Source of the DNA: Flaccisagitta enflata
Lineage: Eukaryota; Chaetognatha; Sagittoidea; Aphragmophora
Length of the DNA: 64,000 nucleotides
Direction: 5' to 3'
Assembly (NCBI GenBank): GCA_965153355.1
Contig: OZ231128.1
Location: 29,946,001 to 30,010,000 of the forward strand
Shown in pieces: positions 1-12,957 of the stretch. The notes beneath the pieces were generated by a model. That model worked only from the letters and a program-made list of their open reading frames with translations, did not search any database and had not been told where the DNA came from. Every line of letters begins with the position of its first letter. Within the stretch, counting starts at the first letter, position 1. The position numbers were made by a program, and so were the translations under genes.

Positions 1-397
1 AAAAGAAAAAGAGAAAAAGGGAAAATAGAGTAAGAGGAGGATCAGTTGATGAGATGATGGCGCAGATTATGTTAAAGCACTCCATTAACCAGATGTTAAT
101 GAATCTCCTCAGATAAAAAAATAATCATGCCATCGTCTTTTTTCCTCTTTTATAAGTGTTCATTATTTCAGGAATAATTAAATGATTGCTAGATTCCTCT
201 AAGTGATCACATACTCTCAGGCGCTTTGCTCTCAAGCACTTTACTCTCAAGCTCTTTGCTCTCAAGCTCTTTGCTCTTTTAAGTTCGATGCCCTCAATTG
301 TCTTTTTAGACTCATTGGGAATGATGAGTTTTATCATCTCCATATCGCTCTTGGCCTGGCGTCGATCTTAAAACTACCATGAGATGACCCCTCACTC

Positions 398-525
398 TTT
401 TTAGTCGCGGACAAGCGACTCTATAAGAGGCTTTGCCCGTCCGTCCGTTGGTCCGTCCGTTGGTCCGTGGTGTGAAATCGAGCAAAAACGCGCGCGTTGC
501 GCCCCTGCCCACCGTTTGCGACTAG
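398..525 (+). repeat. GTCGCG-family dispersed repeat (head plus core)
   Basis: Begins TTTTTAGTCGCGGACAAGCGAC, followed by CGTCCGTTGGTCCGTCC repeats and a CCGTTTGCGACTAG end; the usual GTATCCGGCCTTG tail is missing. The matching place in copy B (about 41440-41520) holds different sequence, so this copy is variable between the duplicates. Confidence 0.6.
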
Positions 526-607
526 TATTGTTGATTACACTAATGTTTCTAATTTGTATACAAGTAACGAAAAGACGGAATTTTTGAATTATATAATGGT
601 AACTTAC

Positions 608-874
608 CACCGTAGGAATTGTAGAGATGAGGACGATAAGGTGAGTGGTGATGAGTGGCCAACAAATTAAGTGAGGTTGAATGAGGCGTGATGATGGAAA
701 GCGGAACTGCGCTTCTGGGATGACCGATTCCAGCCTCGTTCATAGCCGAAGACGACGACGATGACGAAGAGGAGGATATGTTGCAGTTGACATCAGTCCC
801 GCCTCTTCCTCTTCCTCCTCCTCCTACTCCTTCAAAGTCTCCGGCGCCAATACGTGGGTGCTCCGGCGATGAAC
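608..874 (-). CDS. Dbx-like exon 3, copy A
   Basis: 267 bases with acceptor CATGCACAG|GT and donor GGTG|GTAAGT, phase 1 on both sides. It encodes a Gly-rich stretch, a poly-Ser run and a conserved-looking end, HSPYRPHLYNSYG. It is one codon longer than its copy B counterpart. The next exon, expected to carry the homeobox, must lie left of the window. Confidence 0.6.
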
Positions 875-1008
875 CTGTGCATGGAAGATTTGGCTCATGT
901 GACGATTGTTTTGAACGTATACCACCATTTTTTAACATTGCGAGTTCCCTAAATCAATGAATGAAAGAGTGAATGATCGAGTGAATGAATTTATTGATTA
1001 ATGAGAAA

Positions 1009-1060
<52 letters not shown>

Positions 1061-1081
1061 AAAAAAGAAACAACGAATGGA

Positions 1082-1129
<48 letters not shown>

Positions 1130-1134
1130 CAGAC

Positions 1135-1177
<43 letters not shown>

Positions 1178-1585
1178 ATGAAAGAACTTAGTAAAAAGAT
1201 CATGGAATAGAGCGGACAATAGGTAACATCAATAATAAGATCAGTTATGATCGCTCTCTTCATAAATCTTTATAAGTTGTTCTGTATAATTTGTGATTTA
1301 CATTAGATAGAACAAACCATCTAGATTGTTTCTCAAGAAAAAATTGCGGAAAAACATTGAGAGGCTGTTATCAAAATCTGATTCGATTTATTGGTTCAAT
1401 TTCGTCTAGCCGATATTCTTCGACACATGAGTTTGCGGTGGACTTAAATTGGCCATCTAAGAGATAACAAAATAATAATTTCCATAAGCAAAAAAAGTTA
1501 GTATGATATCTGACATCATTTGATGCATATGTATGATTTGAAGGAAATAAGATGATTTGGTTATCTCTTCATGCTCCATTGGAAT

Positions 1586-1677
<92 letters not shown>

Positions 1678-4600
1678 AAAAGGAAAAGGAAAAGGAAAAG
1701 GAAAAGGAAAAGGAAAAGGAAAAGGAAAAGGAAAAGGAAAAGGAAAAGGAAAAAGAAAAAGAAAAAGAAAAAGAAAAGGGACACGCAATAGAACAGAATT
1801 TTAACAAGCAGACTGATGCAAAACAAGTGACGCGGGGTCACAAACTCACAATACCGTTGCGGACATGTAGGCATGGGCAGCCAACCACCATCCACACTCA
1901 ACGCCCACCCAACCCCCTTTCCAACACAGACACTTACACCAAAACCATCTTAAACGCTCGTTTTCGCACTTTTCAACTCTTGTTCACGGACAGACCGACG
2001 GACGGACAAAGCCTCCTATAGAGTCGAGTTGCGTGTCCGCAGCTAAAAAGGCTTACGAGCGAGCCAGACAGGCGCACTTACAGAGAGACGAATAGTATAA
2101 AGAATAAAAAAAAAACAAATAGACAACAAATAGACAAATGGACAACAATTAGACATGAAGACAAATTAGAAAGATAAAAAAGAGAGGAAACGGGTGGAAA
2201 ATCATGGACACGATCGCGAATTATTGCGGAGAAAGAAATTGGTAATTTGGTATGCTACTAATTGGATACAACGACTAAAACCCATGGGAAATTCAAAAAG
2301 ATAGCAGATAAAATATTGACAATTGCATTTCTCATTGACGTCGCTTAAACTTGAAATTTGGCTTACGGCGTGAAGGAGTTGAGGCAGAGTATATTCTGAA
2401 TCTAAGAATCTGAAATTTCATCATTGATTTATCAATTTTGCGAAGACGCGAGGCGAAATCGGACCTTTTCAGTTCTGGCCCTGGCATCTCTCACTTTCTT
2501 TTCTCTACAACCTTTGACAATGCAATGTTGACAGTAAGTTATTGAGTTTATAGAGATACATTCACTGAGCTTAGCACGCAACCTGCTTATGTTCCTCGCA
2601 GTCGTAATAGTAGCCCTTTCGACCCAGACCAGGACTGAAGTTTGGTAACTGCAAACCACATGTTTTTGAAATTTGCCAACATCGTTCGTGTCATCTTATC
2701 CATTTTTTATGTGTTGAAAGCTTCTTTTAATGTTCTTTTCTCCGGGTTTTTTATTAAAGACACAACAAAAAAAGCCACTCCCCTCTCCTTCAGATCTGCG
2801 GCATCAGCTAAATACGAATTCGTCCTTTAAAGTCAGGATCCTCTGAAATGGGTGTCAACCTGGTCTTCCTCAACCTTTTTAGTCGCGTCCTACTTTGTCC
2901 GTCCGACCGTCCGTAAATCCATCACACATGTTCATTTTCTGGTCTTTCGCGTCTTTGAATGTCTGAAACGGTTCTCCAAGACTGTTTGAAGTGTATTTTG
3001 TTCATTACGTCAGGTCTGTAAAAATATTCTGTTTGAATAGTTTGATGCACTCGACTTTGTTTTCATGATCTTGATTCTCACCAGGAACGCCGGGAAAATT
3101 AGCGAGAGCGTTTCTCCGCGTCGGTGCCGATCCCAAAGCAATATGATTGGCTGTTGCTGTAGCCTCTACTGTTGCTGCTGCTGCTGCGGCTGCATCCGTT
3201 GACGGCGATGTCGAGGGTGAGGGATGCTGTTGATGATGATGAACACGATGGGATGTCTGGCGTTGGTTGAGAGGAGAAAGTGCCCCGGGGGACGAAGCTG
3301 TCAGGATCGGATGATGTTGTTGATGATGTCTATCGTGAGGATGAAGATATCGACGATCGAATGGAAAGGCGGCTTCAGCTCGATGTATACTTGGTGGGAG
3401 ATGAATGGCAGGCACTGTACAGCAGAAAAAAATCGAGGTGAATGTCTTGAAAATGATCGTTTTCTCGCATTTTGCCATTTTCCTAAAACAGTATTTCATT
3501 CATTAGTTATCATCGGACGTTCATTCATTGCTCCACTTACACCTGGTAATCTCTAATAGAAAAATGTGAGATTAATACCCAAGCAATACCCGAGCATACC
3601 CGACCATACCCAAGAAATACCCTAGCAATACCCGAGCAATACCCGAGCAATACCCAGGCAATACCCAAGCAATACCCGAGCATACCCAAGCATACCCAAA
3701 TACCCGAGCATACCCGAGCATTCCCGAGCGATAACAAAGGAATACCAAAGTAATACCCGTGCATACCCGAGCATACTCAAGCAATACCCAAGTAATACCC
3801 TAGCAATACCCGAGCAATACCCAAGCAATATCTGAGCAATACCCGAACATACCCAAATACCCGAGTATACCCCGGGTTTTAATCTCACCTCAAATTACGT
3901 GGTGACTTACCCCAGCCGATTTTTAGTCGCGGACACGCGACTCTAGAACTTACCGTGTCGGTAGGTCGGTACTCCGCTACGTCGGTAGGTCAGAAATATT
4001 GTTAAATTGCGAGCGGTTTTCGTATTACGGTTCCTGCCCAAACGTCCGCGACTGTAATGCCGTGTATCCGGCCTTGTTTTTCTTTTTAAGAACTGACAGA
4101 AATTCATTCATGTAATTCCGCACTGATAGTGATAACAAAATGAAACAAAAAAAAAGTAAATAAATAAAAGGTCAACACTCACCGGCATCAGCGGCTTGGG
4201 GTGATCTTTTGACGCCATCCACGTGTCCTAAGATGGCGCTCATGCCAAACTTGAGTGACGATGCGGTGTCCTTGGGTGCTATGACGCCGCTGGCGCCGCC
4301 ATCGTTAACACCGGTTCCATCTTCCGCGGCTTCAGCTTTGTCAGCGACCTTTCTATCGACGCCGCCGTTCGATCTTTCCTTGGCCCCTCGAGGCGCAGTG
4401 TCGGTGTCTCCGTCTTGGATCGAAGATCTTTCCAACATCTTGAGTTGGTAGGCCGCCGACGAGGCTGACGACGACGATGAAGCTGATGATGACAACGCCG
4501 GAAGCGGCGCCGGCGAGGATGATGACAAAGAGGAAGGAATTCGTAAAGATGACGAAGGTGAGGATTTGGTCGGCGTGGAAAAGGGCGCCGAGAAAGGAGA

Positions 4601-5497
4601 AGAAGAAGAAGATGCGCCGAAAGCGCCGACGCCATCGGCGCCGGATGTCGGCGTGATCGGCGAAGACGCCGGAAGTGCGGCCGGAGAAGGAGATCGTAAC
4701 GGATCGTCGTCGGATCGTCGATGACGGTGGACTTTAACGACGCCGGTGTATCTTCTCCCTTCGCTTCCACTTCCGCTGCGATCCGCGTCCTCATCGTCTT
4801 CCGAGGATCCTCTCATGTCCAACGGACCGACGCCGGCGTTTGGTTTGACCCGGAAGTCGACGGAGGAGAGATTCTCGTCGCCGCTGCTTGGAGGTGGAGA
4901 CGCCGCGGCACCCATAATGGCGCCGGGGACGGAGGCGCCGTGACGCGACGATTTTGAGACGAAATGAGACGCCGGTAAATAGGACGATGATAAAGCCGGT
5001 GATCGTGGCGCCGCGGGGAATGGATGGGACCGAGTTGACGCCGCGTGAGGAGGGAGTAGAGGAAGAGGAGGAGGCGGAAATGGGGGGAAACTCGCACCGC
5101 CGTCGTTGGAAAGAGGCATAGAAGCCGCGGCGGCGGCGGCGGCGGCCGCAGCGGCAGCTGCTTGAATCGAAGAAAGATAGGATGCTGATGAAACGGGTGG
5201 ATGTTGCTGTTGCTGTTGATGTTGTTGCAAGTGCTGAAGATGTTGCTGAAGCAGAGAGATGGCGGCGAAAGAGGGAGACGCCGTTGATGGGACGGAGGTT
5301 GCATTTCCACTGGCGGCAGCGGCGGCGGCGGCAGCGGCGGCGGCAGCCGAGGCGGAGGCGGAGTTGGTGGGAAGAAAAGGATGAGAGAGAAAAGCAAATG
5401 GAGATATGGAAGCGGCGGCGTTAGCTGATGAGACGTCCGAAGCGAGAGGAAAAGGGGCCGCACCGGAGCCCGGCGGGAATAAATGTGGGTGAAACAT
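608..5497 (-). CDS. Dbx-like homeobox gene, exons 1-3 (5' part), copy A
   Basis: Three minus-strand exons (5497-4183, 3414-3082, 874-608) join with consistent phase-1 GT-AG introns into about 638 open codons, then leave the window on the left. Seen: N-terminus MFHPHLFPP, long Ala, Gln, Ser and Pro tracts, and near the end of exon 1 the motif SLKFGMSAILG. Known: this is the Eh1 Groucho-binding motif; the spelling LKFGxxAIL is closest to Dbx proteins, which also carry it near the end of exon 1, and HLX has a related LKFG motif. Inferred: a nuclear homeodomain repressor of the Dbx/HLX type. The homeobox itself is not in the window, so family assignment rests on one motif and exon structure. The gene is head-to-head with the EGF gene, 11 kb away. 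Confidence 0.5.
1004..1190 (+). repeat. (GAAA)n microsatellite
   Basis: Nearly pure GAAA repeat with a short CAACGAATGG interruption near 1070. Copy B has mainly TGAA repeats in the same place. Confidence 0.95.
1589..1780 (+). repeat. (GA)n then (GGAAAA)n compound repeat
   Basis: About 85 bases of GA run straight into hexamer AAAAGG repeats. Copy B keeps the GA part with an A-rich interruption but lacks the hexamer array, so the hexamer grew or was lost after duplication. Confidence 0.95.
1847..2048 (-). repeat. GTCGCG-family dispersed repeat, inverted
   Basis: Reads in reverse: GTTGCGGACA near 1853, a divergent middle, then GGACAGACCGACGGACGGAC and AGAGTCGAGTTGCGTGTCCG before CTAAAAA. It lies in a roughly 800-base block (about 1842-2636) that is absent from copy B, where GACGCGGACGG is followed directly by AAGTTTGGTAACTGC. 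Confidence 0.55.
2876..2940 (+). repeat. GTCGCG-family repeat, partial
   Basis: Short remnant TTTTTAGTCGCGTCC followed by GTCCGTCCGACCGTCCG. It is present in both duplicate copies (43155-43205), so it predates the duplication. Confidence 0.45.
3082..3414 (-). CDS. Dbx-like exon 2, copy A
   Basis: 333 bases with acceptor CTGTACAG|TG and donor CCTG|GTGAGA, both phase 1, so the frame carries from exon 1 (VPAIHLPPSIHRAEAAFPF) to a His/Gln/Ser-rich linker ending NALANFPGVPG. Length and frame are the same in copy B. No structured domain is visible. Confidence 0.65.
3541..3904. mobile_element. Inverted-repeat insertion carrying an 11-bp minisatellite
   Basis: Copy A only. ACTTAC precedes (3535-3540) and follows (3905-3910) the block; copy B has ACTTAC once. 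Inside, GTGAGATTAATACCC (3566) and its inverted partner GGGTTTTAATCTCAC (ending 3888) flank an array of CAATACCCGAG-like units. The array is open in several minus-strand frames only because of its short period. The family is unknown. Confidence 0.6.
3582..3870. repeat. CAATACCCGAG minisatellite
   Basis: Tandem units of about 10-11 bases built on AATACCCGAGC / ATACCCAAGC, around 25 in total, all inside the copy A insertion at 3541-3904. Confidence 0.85.
3920..4085 (+). repeat. GTCGCG-family dispersed repeat, complete
   Basis: Complete member: head TTTTTAGTCGCGGACACGCG, GGTC-type core, GCGAGCGGTTTTCG, CGTCCGCGACTG and tail GCCGTGTATCCGGCCTTG. Its counterpart at 43778-43975 has a much longer GTAGGTCG core, showing that the core is unstable. 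Confidence 0.75.
4183..5497 (-). CDS. Dbx-like exon 1, copy A
   Basis: 438 codons plus one base. The start at 5497 gives MFHPHLFPPGSG, kept in copy B; no upstream in-frame Met is needed. The exon holds two poly-Ala runs, a Gln/His run, Ser-rich linkers, an acidic SSEDDEDADRSGSGSEG patch and the Eh1-type motif SLKFGMSAILG about 20 codons before the splice site. The donor reads GCCG|GTGAGT (minus strand), phase 1. The middle of the exon differs from copy B by many amino-acid changes, whereas the two ends, including the Eh1 motif, are identical. Confidence 0.75.
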
Positions 5498-5907
5498 GAT
5501 GCTGTGATAAGCAGGGGGCTATCTCTCACAGAGGGCTACAGAGGGTTAAAGTAAAGGGTAAAAGTTGATTGACGCTTTGTGTGAGAACGCGAGTTGAACA
5601 AAGAAAGTCTTTAATGAATATTGATATTTTTTTCTTCATCGACTACAGTTTTTCCGTTATCTTTTATTCGTATTTTTTTTTCAATTTAGTTTGCAATTAA
5701 TTGCATCGCGCCGACGTAGTAACTTAAATATTCGAGTCTATTTGAATTTGTGACTCGTTCCATATTCAAAAATTTCAAAGATTCAACTTTTCATTGAGAC
5801 CTGGAGATAGACTGACAATATTCTATGGAATAATGGTGATCGTTGGAAAACGGACAAAAAAACTCCGTCATTCAATGCCATCGTCGCTGTCATCAAAGTC
5901 ATCATCA

Positions 5908-5939
<32 letters not shown>

Positions 5940-6100
5940 TCTTTATCCCCCGACCCGCGCGACGTCGGAACTATAGGGTAATAGCTGGGAGAGAAGGAAG
6001 AGGAAGAAGAAAAGCGTGAGGAAGAGGAGGAAGCGGAGGAAGAGAAGGAAGAGGAAAAGGAGGTGAAGTGAAAAGTAAAGAAAGACTGAGGGGAGGAAAA
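5498..6100. other. 5' flank of the Dbx-like gene
   Basis: Probable promoter and 5' untranslated region of the minus-strand gene. It contains a CGT trinucleotide run (5908-5940) and a purine-rich GGAAGAGGAAG stretch. No coding exon or clear TATA box was found. In copy B the same flank is interrupted by a MITE at 45533-45948. Confidence 0.4.
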
Positions 6101-6208
<108 letters not shown>

Positions 6209-6401
6209 ATGAGTGTTCACATCGGCGACGAGGCGATAAAAAGTCGGCATGAAAGGCATGAGACTAATCGTCGCTCATTCAAAGGATGGAACCCCCCACT
6301 GCAAAACCCCGGCGAGGAGATGGTCGAGGGGAAAGGAGGAAGAAGAAGAAGAGGGGGAGGAAGTAGAAGAGGAAGGTAAGGAGTAAAAATACAAAAGTAA
6401 G

Positions 6402-6432
<31 letters not shown>

Positions 6433-6509
6433 GTAAAGTTTACTGAGGGCAAACGTGAATAAAAGCGATGCCTAACCACTTAATATTATTGCGGGGTTAC
6501 TATATTGAC

Positions 6510-6632
6510 GCGGACGGGGGCAACGGCGGAAATGCGCGTTTTAATTTAAGCCTTTTTAACTCTATCACCATGGTTCTTCGAACGGACGGACTAACGGACG
6601 GACAAAGTCTCTGATAGAGTCCGCAAATAAAA
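6510..6632 (-). repeat. GTCGCG-family dispersed repeat, inverted and diverged
   Basis: GCGGACGGGGGCAACGGC at one end, AACGGACGGACTAACGGAC in the core and ATAGAGTCCGCAAA at the other. It is shared with copy B (46835-46955). Confidence 0.5.
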
Positions 6633-6657
6633 CGTTATTAGTCCCCTATTGTCCCTG

Positions 6658-7082
6658 CACCGTTCCAAGACTTGGTTCTATTAGGCATTTGCAATACAAA
6701 CTTGGAAGTCTTTTTAGTTGTTTTTAGACACAAAAATTTATAGAAAAATTTTCTGCATCTGTTTTTATGCTTAAAGAGTTATTAGGTTTCCATCCCAAGT
6801 TTTATTTTTTTCAGTGAACCAACACAATACCCCCAATTTTTCATATCAAATATGAGGGTAAAAAGGGTGCATTTTGGCTCTGTTTTTATGGAAGTCATTT
6901 AGCTTCTTTTTTGAAGTCTTTCTGCAATTGGGGGCTAAAACCTTGCAACTAGAATGAATTTCCCATCTATGAACTATATCAAGAGTTGTGAAATGGATCA
7001 CGCTAACTCAATTAAAAAAAAACAATATGACAAAGCCATAATTGATTCTATTACCAGAAAATATAGGAATATTGGAACGGTG
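6658..7082. mobile_element. 425-bp MITE-like insertion with CCTG target duplication
   Basis: Ends are inverted repeats CACCGTTCCAA and TTGGAACGGTG. CCTG occurs directly before (6654-6657) and after (7083-7086). Copy B shows the empty site, where TTGTCCCTG is followed directly by TCGCGTTTTTC. There is no credible ORF inside. The superfamily is unclear because a 4-bp duplication with these ends is not diagnostic. Confidence 0.75.
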
Positions 7083-8296
7083 CCTGTCTCGTTTTTCAAA
7101 CGCGTTGATGTCCACTTGTCCAGTTGCATAGACTGATATCCCCTCAATGGACAACACTATTGGAAGAAACATAATGATAGTTAATTTCTGGTTGTTGAAT
7201 TGTGTGTTTTCCGTGTCTATGGCGTTAAAACTGCATCTGGAATAAGTGATAACTGATGAAATTTTATGCCGCCCGGTTATTACACCTTTAATAGGCCACT
7301 GCAAACAACTCCAATCGAATTTCTCGGTTGCTTTTTGGAAGAAAAAAAAATATTGTGTAACTGTTAAAAAAATTATTGACCTCCAATAGACGTAACCCTG
7401 ACGATATGTGAGGCGTGTCACCGTGCAACGACTAGTATGAGAGTTTTAAATGGAAAAATTACCCCGCTGACATGATTCGGCCGTCTCTGGGCATAACGTT
7501 CAGCAATGATAAACCTGAGCCGGATCACCCATTAGGCTTATAAGGATTAAGCCTTAGGCCCCGCGGTAAGGGGGCCCCGCAGTACAGCCCTTACCTTTTT
7601 GACAAAAGGGAAGAGGAAAAAGGGAGAAGGAAAAGGGAATAAAAAGGAAGAAAGGAAAAAAAGAAAGAAAAAAGTTATAAAGAAAGAAAGAAAGGAAGAG
7701 ATCTAGAGAGAAAGAAAGGAAGAGATCTAGAGAGAAAGAAAAAAAAATTATTTTTTCTTCTTCGTTTTTGTTTTGATTTTCCATCAAAAAACTTTCATTC
7801 AACGCATGATCCTTTTTTCTCAATTAGGTTCATCAGCCTAGAAAGATGAATGCCTTTCTAGTTTATCTCCACTAGTTTTTTTAAAAGAGTGGAATAGGGG
7901 TAACAACAAAGGGGGGGGAGAGCAAGAGGGGGCTAAGGGGGCCCCGCGGTAGCTCTCAAGCCTAAGGCCCCCCGGTAGCTTATTCTGGCTCAGGGATAAA
8001 CAATTGACTAATTACCATCAAAAACCTCCATTCTGTTTCATTCCTTGTTCCATTAGTCCAAAGAATCCCTCACCAAACTCAAACCCCCATCCCCCAAATT
8101 CCTACAACCACATTCCTCCCTCCTTAGCGCGCGCTCCTCGATTCCCATTTTGCCACACACTAACATCATAATCTTTTCATATGCGCTCCATATTGAGCCC
8201 AAGTCACGGCCATAACCACTATGAGCAGCATATTGCCGTGACGTTATATTTCGCGCCGAACCGGCAGCCGATAAAAATCGGCCTCAGGAAGAAGGA

Positions 8297-9480
<1,184 letters not shown>

Positions 9481-9537
9481 ACTTGGCGGAACGTATAATC
9501 GCAAACGTTACGTTTAAGTTCACTTTAATGATGACTA

Positions 9538-10143
9538 ACAGGGTGAGCATAAAATTTCGTACTCTGTCTATTGCTTGAAAACCATACTTATTGTGGGAGT
9601 TATGAGCTAAGATTTGAACCAGAGTATCTCAGTTAGTCATACTAAAGGTAGAAATCAAGAGCAGCTGATAAAATTTCCATACATGGCCATGACATGTATC
9701 TAAATTAAAACAGAAATTCAGATTTTGAGATGATTTTATTTGCAGCAATGTGCTTATCAAAAGAACAGGGTTTTTGCAACTTTATTGGCCCCTTGTTGGA
9801 CTCTTAAAGTAGAAATGCATCAAGGGGAGTTGGTTAGGTCATTCAGGATGGGGTTTCAGTCAGCAGAAATTGATACATCAATCAAATTAAGACAAAAGAT
9901 GAATTTGCATTCAAAGAAGAAAAATCTATTTCAACCTTCTATTTTTGTCCCTAATGGTTTAAAAATGTATTCTGCAGTCTACCATACCTCCTTTCCTCTT
10001 ATCTAAAGTATAAAGTATAACCTAATTTTTTTAGTTTTTTTTAGTTTTTTTTAGTAAATTTTTTAGTTTCAGAGAATTTCTTTAAATCTTGGTGTCTTTT
10101 CTTTAAATTTGATGACAAGTACGAAATTTTTTGCACATCCTGT
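9538..10143. mobile_element. 606-bp MITE with TA target duplication
   Basis: Terminal inverted repeats of about 26 bp: ACAGGGTGAGCATAAAATTT and, at the other end, the complement of ACAGGATGTGCAAAAAATTT. The TA at 9536-9537 is repeated at 10144-10145, and copy B has the empty site GACTATCACTG. A TA duplication suggests mobilisation by a Tc1/mariner-type transposase (inference). The internal 88-codon ORF shows no recognisable domain. Confidence 0.85.
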
Positions 10144-11224
10144 TATCATTGTCGTCCTTTTCCATTTTTGGGTAATGCCGACGATGACAATCCATCATAC
10201 GTAGGCCTCGAAAATATGTTGAAGCTTTTGTCAGCTGCTTCCCTTCACAGATCGACCTCCTCTTTGCTCATCTATTCAGCCATGACTCTCATCCCTCAAC
10301 CACCTTGAAATTTTCATTTTTACCATTGTCATTCTTTTAGAACTCTATCCTCTTCCTCTTGCTTCTTTTTATCTCTCCTCAATTTTGTGATTCTCCACTC
10401 TCTCTCTCTCTCTCTCTCCAGCCTCCGCTTAGGACGTCGTTCAGAGCGCCGTTCCAAAGTTGTCCTAGTCTACGGTGGCTCGTGACTTTATCAGCCCAAA
10501 TCGTCCGCTTTCCATATGCTGTCCCAAAAATCATCTCTATTCTTCCTACAATTTTTTAAAAGTGACCATTTTCTAAAGATCCTTCATTCAGATTGATTTA
10601 ATGCGTGAGTTTTGCTTTCAAGATGCTATCTCGTGCACTCACACACACACACACACTCTTACAAATGTTAGTTAATCCAAACCATTACTGCTGCAAATGT
10701 ATAGCTGTTACTGTTATTAATCCATAGTTGTCAGTGAAGATGATATGCACTAAATTAGCTTGACATTTTCCCGTTGGTTTCACAATCCGATGTGTTAGAA
10801 ATTTTGTTAAAAATTTTGTTATCAATTTTTCAATAGCATTGTAGATGATATACTATATGTTTTTGATAAAGACAGTAAGGTGTGCATATCAATTCACAAT
10901 CCTCCCCTTATATAAGGACTTATCTTATGTAACTTTCATTTAAAGATAGGACAGCCGATATCAGAAGCATTCCGCTTGTCATGAGTTTTCATATATAATC
11001 CTATAATCATTAATTGTCAATTTAAACGGCATTTAACGATTGTATAGACTGCGTCCACTCCCACCGCCTTTCTTTGATTCCCCCTTTCATAATTTTTTCG
11101 CTTTCAATTTCATTATCGGGGAAGCGATGATAACCTGATAATGAATATGTCAAAACCATTACTCCTCTCGACTCATAGGCGAGGCGAATGAGAATAATAG
11201 AGCTAGATATTGCAGAGGCAGGGG

Positions 11225-11407
<183 letters not shown>

Positions 11408-12147
11408 TGTTTTGCAAAACTAATTTCGTCAAGTGATATCAAAGTCATTCCCCCTCCCCATCCTCAGTCACAAACAAGCGAGCCCAACAAATTATTTCGA
11501 AAGCGACAGAAAGAATAATTCCACTCCATAAAAATCAAATAGAAGTAAGGAAATCCATGCGGTAAGCACTTGCCGTAATGGGTTTTCTTTTTGGTTTGCG
11601 ACTTTATAAGAGGCTTTGTTTCTAAAAGAGCAAAAAGAAATTTGTCATTTTCTATCAATTCAATTTCAATTTCAATTTCATCAATAGTGTAGTTTCGTTT
11701 CGTTCATTACATCAATTCATCCTTTGATTTTAGTACTTTTTTCCAATTTGGACGAATGAGGTTTTTTCGTCACTCAGCTCCCAAATCCATCGACAATCAT
11801 TGCCGCAGCTTGTCATAAAACAGCGTTGATCATTTCTTTTTTTTGTTTGTGTGGTTGCTGTTCTCGTTTAATTTTTGTTTCCCTCCAAGCCAATTTGTGA
11901 TAAAATTCCCAGTGCCATTCGTGGGTTGCGATTGTCCAAGGGCGATAGCTTGTTATTTTTGCGTCTGGTTGGCGTAAGCTTATTTCTTTTTGGCTCGGTT
12001 ATTTCGTTGGTGACAAAAACAAAAGCTTTCGGTTTTAATGTAGATTTGGTTTTCTTAACTTGCATTGCAGGGCGTTGGACAAAGCCGATTTGGACAGACT
12101 CTTTGCAAAAAACATACCAGGAAATGAGCGGTGGACTTCTTACTGGG

Positions 12148-12149
<2 letters not shown>

Positions 12150-12220
<71 letters not shown>
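12150..12220 (+). repeat. (GA)n microsatellite
   Basis: Pure GA run, matched in copy B at 53211-53286. Confidence 0.95.
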
Positions 12221-12222
<2 letters not shown>

Positions 12223-12957
12223 CTGTCTCGCTTACGTTATTTCGTAAACGTGTTTGCATAATGTCGAAATCTAAGATACCTCTTCGAAATGTATTTCTTC
12301 ATCATCTGAAGAACCTTTTTTGTCGACGCAAATATTTTGCTTTTAAAAACATAAATTCATGTTGCCCTCTTATTTGATGAAAATTTGCTATCGAAGCTTA
12401 CTGATACCACATGAGAAAGTTGTATCAACAATTTCTGAATTGCCACGATACTTGAATATATTCTTTAAACTATAATTTTCAGAAGAAATTGTCCTCCACG
12501 ATAAAATCTTGAGGTTTGAAAAGTAAAGAAATTTAGACGGGTAATCCACAGGGGTCACCCTCACTTGGTAGTAGGCAGTCCCAGTGACGGTGAATGACGC
12601 CGACCGGGAAGAGTAGTGGAGAATATGTATCATTGATTGACATAAAAACAAACAAGCCCAATGGGCTAACAGTCGCGTGCTTTGTGTTACAGTAAAATAC
12701 ATCAGCATGCATACACACTTCTTTCCTTCCTCTCTTCCTTCCCTGGTTTCTTCATTCCCTTGTTTTTTCCTTCCCTTGGTTCTTCATTCCCTTGTTTCTT
12801 CCTTCCTTTGTTCCTTCCTTCTCTTGTTCCATCCGTTGTTCCTTCCACTCTTTCCGTCCTTCTTACCTCCTTTCATTCTTCCAAGGCCATGCAAGATGCA
12901 ACATTACCGGTTTTACATTGTTCATAATTATTGGGTTTATCCAATACCTGATATCTT

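Noticed and set aside
3537-3888. ARVLLGYCSGIARVLLGY repeat peptides
   Set aside because: Translation of the 11-base minisatellite in all minus frames; the whole block is a copy A-only insertion.
4279-4794. Arg/His/Pro-rich ORFs overlapping Dbx-like exon 1 on both strands
   Set aside because: Shadow frames of a GC-rich, Ser/Ala-rich exon.
9600-9660. Minus-strand GGTTCAAATC, which matches a tRNA B-box
   Set aside because: No acceptor stem, anticodon arm or A-box at the right distance; a chance match inside a MITE.
9740-10006. 88-codon ORF inside the 606-bp MITE
   Set aside because: No domain, no matching ORF in other elements, and the element is absent from copy B.
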